NCBI GenBank assembly: GCA_035275285.1
Contig: DATENA010000258.1
Coordinates: 1 to 10,260, forward strand
DNA length: 10,260 nucleotides
Source of the DNA: Chersky-265 sp035275285
Lineage (GTDB): Bacteria; Fibrobacterota; Fibrobacteria; UBA11236
Reading direction: 5' to 3'
Made by a program: the position numbers and the translations under genes. Shown in pieces: positions 7,797 to 10,260 of the stretch (positions within the stretch are counted from its first letter, which is position 1; the number at the start of each line of letters is the position of its first letter). A model generated the notes under the pieces. It saw only the letters and a list, made by a program, of their open reading frames with translations. It ran no database searches and was not told the DNA's origin.

Positions 7797-9518
7797 ATGG
7801 AATACGGACGCTACAGGATCCTCAATCAGCTCGGCCAAGGCGGCATGGCGACCGTCTATCTCGCCGAAGATCCTTTGCTCCAGCGATTGGTGGCCATCAA
7901 GGTCATCCAGGCCCACCTGTCCTCCAATTCGAGCCTGATGGATCGCTTCACGGTGGAAGCCAAGACCATCGCCTCCCTGCGCCATATCAACATCGTGGAA
8001 GTCTTCGACTTCGGCATCCAGGACGATCAGCAATTCCTGGTGATGGAATACATCGACGGCCAGAACCTCCAGGCCATCTGCGCGGCCCTGCAGGGACGGC
8101 CCATGTCCAATACGGTCGCAGCCGCCATCATCTGCCAGGCGGCGGAAGGCCTCACTTCCGCGGAAAAGCACGGCGTGGTCCACCGGGACATCAAGCCGGA
8201 AAACCTGATGTTCAATTCCGAGGGACAGCTCAAGATCGCGGACTTCGGCATCGCGCATATCGCCGATGAAGGGTCGCGCACCCAGACGGGCGCCGTGCTC
8301 GGTTCGCCGAACTTCATGTCCCCGGAGCAGATCGAAGGGGTCAAGCCGACCAACAAGACCGATATCTTCTCCCTGGGAGGGGTGTTCTATTACTGCCTGA
8401 CGGCCAAAATGCCCTTCACCGGCCCCAGCATCCCGGTGACCATGCGCAATATCTGCGAACGGCCCCATCCCTCCATCGCGGACATCAATCCCCAGGCGGA
8501 TCCGATCCTGATCCGCCTGGTGGACACGCTCCTGCAAAAGGCTCCCGAGAACCGCGGCGACGGCGCGCGCTGGCTGGCCAACCAATTGCGGGCCTACCTG
8601 AACACCCACGGGGTGGTGGACATCGTCGACCATGTGAAGGCCTTCATCAATTCCCTCGGGATCGTGGGAGGCGGCCAGACCATCGCCGAAGGCGGCCGCA
8701 TCACCCGGCAAACCTCCAAGCCCACCCGCGGCACCGGCGGCTCTTCCCTCGGCGGTTTTCCGCAATCGTCCGTCCTCAAGGGCGGATCGACCATGGGCGG
8801 GAACAACACCCTGTCCCGTTCCCTGGCCAACCCCTCGGATTTCCAGACCCAGGCCACCACAGGGGCCATGGGGCCTTCTTCCCGCAGCCCCGTGGTCTGG
8901 ATCGGCGCCTTGCTGTCCCTATGCGTCCTGGTCCTGGCAGGCGCCATCGTCTGGACGCGCTTGGACCATGGGGAGACTCCCGCCACGGTCGCCAAGACGG
9001 TCAAGCCGCCGGAGAAGCCGGTGCCTCCCAAGCCCGATCCCGTCGTCACCGTCAACGGCGCTCCCGTGGGGAACAACAACGGCTTGCCCGGCGGCGCGCC
9101 CCAGGGTTCCGGAACCGGAGCCGGGGGCGCCCTCGCTTCCATGAACACGGCCGGAGCGGGACCCGCCACGGCCGGGGAACCGGAAAAGACCTCGCATGGC
9201 GAAGGAGGCGTCACCCCCGCCAGGCCCCGGCCCGTTCCCCATCATCCGGTTCCGGAAAAGAATCCCCTGCCCAAGCCTGCGCCGGAACCCCAGGAAACCG
9301 CCCAGACCGGCTTTGTGCTCATCAAATCGGCCCCGCCCTTCGCCGCCTTGACCATCAACGGCAAGCCCCAGGGGGAAACCCCCATGAACGCCTATCTCGA
9401 AGTCCCCGTGGGCAATTGCCACGTGGAAATCGTCCATCGGCTCAGCCCGCCCTTCGACACCGTCATCCGGGTAACCCCTGGATTCCGCAGGGAATTCAAG
9501 TTCAAGTTGGACAGGTAA
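7797..9518 (+). CDS. Membrane-anchored Ser/Thr protein kinase with C-terminal PEGA domain
   Basis: This 573-residue protein has a complete Hanks-type kinase domain (about 5-267): glycine loop GQGGMATV (13-20), catalytic K35 in VAIK, E54 in helix C, HRDIKPEN (129-136) with D131, DFG (149-151), activation segment, and SPE (175-177) in the place of APE. A Gly/Ser/Thr-rich juxtamembrane segment (about 288-365) could carry autophosphorylation sites. One transmembrane helix spans about 366-386. Beyond it are a Pro/Lys/Gly-rich linker (390-503) and a PEGA domain (about 504-573, starting GFVLIKSAPPFA). The topology puts the kinase inside and PEGA in the periplasm, where it may sense or bind envelope components. 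MEYGRYRILNQLGQGG is a typical start for this family, so the ATG at 7797 is firm, yet no Shine-Dalgarno sequence is seen before it. Substrates are unknown and no phosphatase gene is adjacent. Confidence 0.94.
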   Translation: MEYGRYRILNQLGQGGMATVYLAEDPLLQRLVAIKVIQAHLSSNSSLMDRFTVEAKTIASLRHINIVEVFDFGIQDDQQFLVMEYIDGQNLQAICAALQGRPMSNTVAAAIICQAAEGLTSAEKHGVVHRDIKPENLMFNSEGQLKIADFGIAHIADEGSRTQTGAVLGSPNFMSPEQIEGVKPTNKTDIFSLGGVFYYCLTAKMPFTGPSIPVTMRNICERPHPSIADINPQADPILIRLVDTLLQKAPENRGDGARWLANQLRAYLNTHGVVDIVDHVKAFINSLGIVGGGQTIAEGGRITRQTSKPTRGTGGSSLGGFPQSSVLKGGSTMGGNNTLSRSLANPSDFQTQATTGAMGPSSRSPVVWIGALLSLCVLVLAGAIVWTRLDHGETPATVAKTVKPPEKPVPPKPDPVVTVNGAPVGNNNGLPGGAPQGSGTGAGGALASMNTAGAGPATAGEPEKTSHGEGGVTPARPRPVPHHPVPEKNPLPKPAPEPQETAQTGFVLIKSAPPFAALTINGKPQGETPMNAYLEVPVGNCHVEIVHRLSPPFDTVIRVTPGFRREFKFKLDR

Positions 9519-9882
9519 ACCGGACAACCTGGACGGTGCCCAAGCCCCTGCAGGTCCGGTTCAGAGGAACCGGATCGGTCCCGCTCCGGACTCCTGGAAG
9601 CCAGGCCGTAGCTGCCGGCGATCCTTCCTTTTGTCCCTCGCGTATTTACTTGCGATGCTTCCTTGCCACTGCTTCCGGAGCATGCGCGCGGGCCGGAACT
9701 TCCCGGTTGGATGGATTGGGTTTTGACCATGCATTTTTTCCCGCTCAACGGTATTTTTAAGCCCAGAGGGGCCATTTTTCAACCCAACTGAATTAGCTTT
9801 TAGGTGCCGTCCTAATGGGTTTTGGCCAGTCTTTGATGTTTGCGGATCATGTGTCATGAAACCTCAGGAGCTTAAGGAAACA
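9519..9882. other. 364-bp gap between the kinase and exported-protein genes, with hairpins
   Basis: The first part is GC-rich and holds two short hairpins after the kinase stop. The stretch from about 9710 on is AT-rich and probably contains the promoter of the downstream exported protein. A weak hairpin GCCC-AGAG-GGGC (9761-9772) followed by ATTTTT could be a poor rightward terminator. I see no credible reading frame, tRNA or recognised riboswitch here. Confidence 0.5.
9553..9605 (+). terminator. Tandem hairpins downstream of the kinase gene (possible 3' end structure)
   Basis: A 10-bp stem (9553-9562 with 9567-9576, including one G-T pair) closes the tetraloop AGAG, starting 34 nt after the kinase stop. 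A second smaller hairpin CCTGG-AAG-CCAGG follows at 9593-9605. Neither has a T-run, so this is at best a Rho-assisted or mRNA-protecting 3' structure rather than a classic intrinsic terminator. Confidence 0.35.
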
Positions 9883-10260
9883 ATGACGTTCAAAAGAATT
9901 ATCCCCCTTGCCATGGTGCTGTCTACCGCGCTGCCGGTCCTTTCCCAAGTGCAGCTTTTCGAGGCGGAGATTTCCGGATTGGTTCCTTATTTCGGCTTCA
10001 ATTGGAACTCCGGAATCTCCGAAATCACCGGCGGGGCGGAGTACACCATCGATGGCAGGACCACCCTGGGATTCAACTATTCCAAGCCCTTGAAAGACAC
10101 CCTGAGCTTCGATCCCGAGCTGAAGGCCTATGAAATCAATCCCTATGGCATTTTCGAATTCATCGAACCGGATAACCTGAAAACCTTCAGCTTCGCCATC
10201 CGCGCGGATTTCATCCACGAGGATTCCAAGAAAAGCAACGCCACGGTGGACGACTCCCAA
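9883..10260 (+). CDS. Exported protein, probable outer-membrane beta-barrel (3' partial)
   Basis: A frame opens with ATG at 9883 and stays open for 126 codons to the window edge. The product begins MTFKRIIPLAMVLSTALPVLSQ, a standard Sec signal peptide with positive residues, a hydrophobic core and a likely cut after the ALPVLS stretch (about residue 21). The mature part alternates polar and hydrophobic or aromatic residues, with GLVPYFGFNWNSG (32-44), ITGGAEYTIDGRTTLGFNYSK (48-68) and TFSFAIRADFIHED (101-114), as in transmembrane beta-strands of outer-membrane proteins. AAGGA lies just upstream of this ATG. An in-frame ATG at 9856 would put nine extra polar residues before the signal and is less likely. 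I do not recognise the family, and the rest of the gene is outside the window. Confidence 0.7.
   Translation, partial: MTFKRIIPLAMVLSTALPVLSQVQLFEAEISGLVPYFGFNWNSGISEITGGAEYTIDGRTTLGFNYSKPLKDTLSFDPELKAYEINPYGIFEFIEPDNLKTFSFAIRADFIHEDSKKSNATVDDSQ

Noticed and set aside
7656..8765. A 369-codon minus-strand open frame opposite the kinase gene
   Set aside because: It is antisense to the kinase catalytic domain and has a Gly/His/Asp/Val-rich composition typical of reverse frames in high-GC DNA.
9761..9779. Intrinsic terminator before the exported-protein gene
   Set aside because: The stem is only four base pairs with a short T-run, too weak to list as a terminator on its own; it is mentioned only within the gap description.
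9847..10260. A 137-codon minus-strand open frame at the right edge
   Set aside because: The opposite strand encodes a protein with a good signal peptide, a Shine-Dalgarno sequence and a beta-strand pattern, which explains the region better.

Overview
The window looks like chromosomal DNA from a high-GC, Gram-negative bacterium. The codons are strongly GC-biased at third positions. There is an apparent lipoprotein signal, an exported protein that looks like an outer-membrane barrel, a family GT9 glycosyltransferase of the lipopolysaccharide heptosyltransferase type, and a Ser/Thr kinase ending in a PEGA domain. This mix is common in Fibrobacterota, Acidobacteriota, Myxococcota and similar lineages, but no rRNA or taxon-specific marker is present, so the phylum stays open.

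Layout from left to right. (1) Positions 3-194 (+) hold the last 63 codons of a protein resembling the gp19 tail-tube family of phage tails and contractile injection systems; the rest lies outside the window. (2) Two genes on the minus strand follow, a SAM-dependent methyltransferase (981-1754) and a typical 2-Cys peroxiredoxin (323-913), read in that order and closed by a strong Rho-independent terminator at 269-300. (3) A divergent intergenic region of about 230 bp with several short inverted repeats separates them from a three-gene plus-strand cluster: glycogen phosphorylase glgP (1982-4534), a divergent and extended PRPP synthetase-family protein (4562-5719) and a GT9 glycosyltransferase (5738-6595). 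The spacing is tight (27 and 18 bp) and all three genes share one reading register, which suggests an operon. (4) Between this cluster and the next, convergent gene lies a large inverted repeat built from 7-bp CAAA-type units (6607-6776). (5) A minus-strand gene (6789-7652) encodes a ComEC-like metallo-beta-lactamase-fold protein with a lipoprotein signal. (6) Divergent to it, 7797-9518 (+) encodes a membrane-anchored Ser/Thr kinase with a C-terminal PEGA domain. (7) A 364-bp gap with hairpins leads to a partial exported protein, probably an outer-membrane barrel, that runs off the right edge (9883-10260).

How the parts fit together: GlgP releases glucose-1-phosphate from glycogen, PRPP synthetase uses ribose-5-phosphate and ATP, and GT9 enzymes usually build surface polysaccharide. 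The cluster may therefore link carbon storage to nucleotide and envelope precursors, but that is inference from adjacency. I see no CRISPR array, tRNA, rRNA, transposase or integrase. I found no clearly new multi-gene system. The points most worth a second look are the tail-tube-like gene end at the left edge, the divergent PRPP synthetase-like protein beside glgP, and the heptamer-based inverted repeat at 6607-6776.
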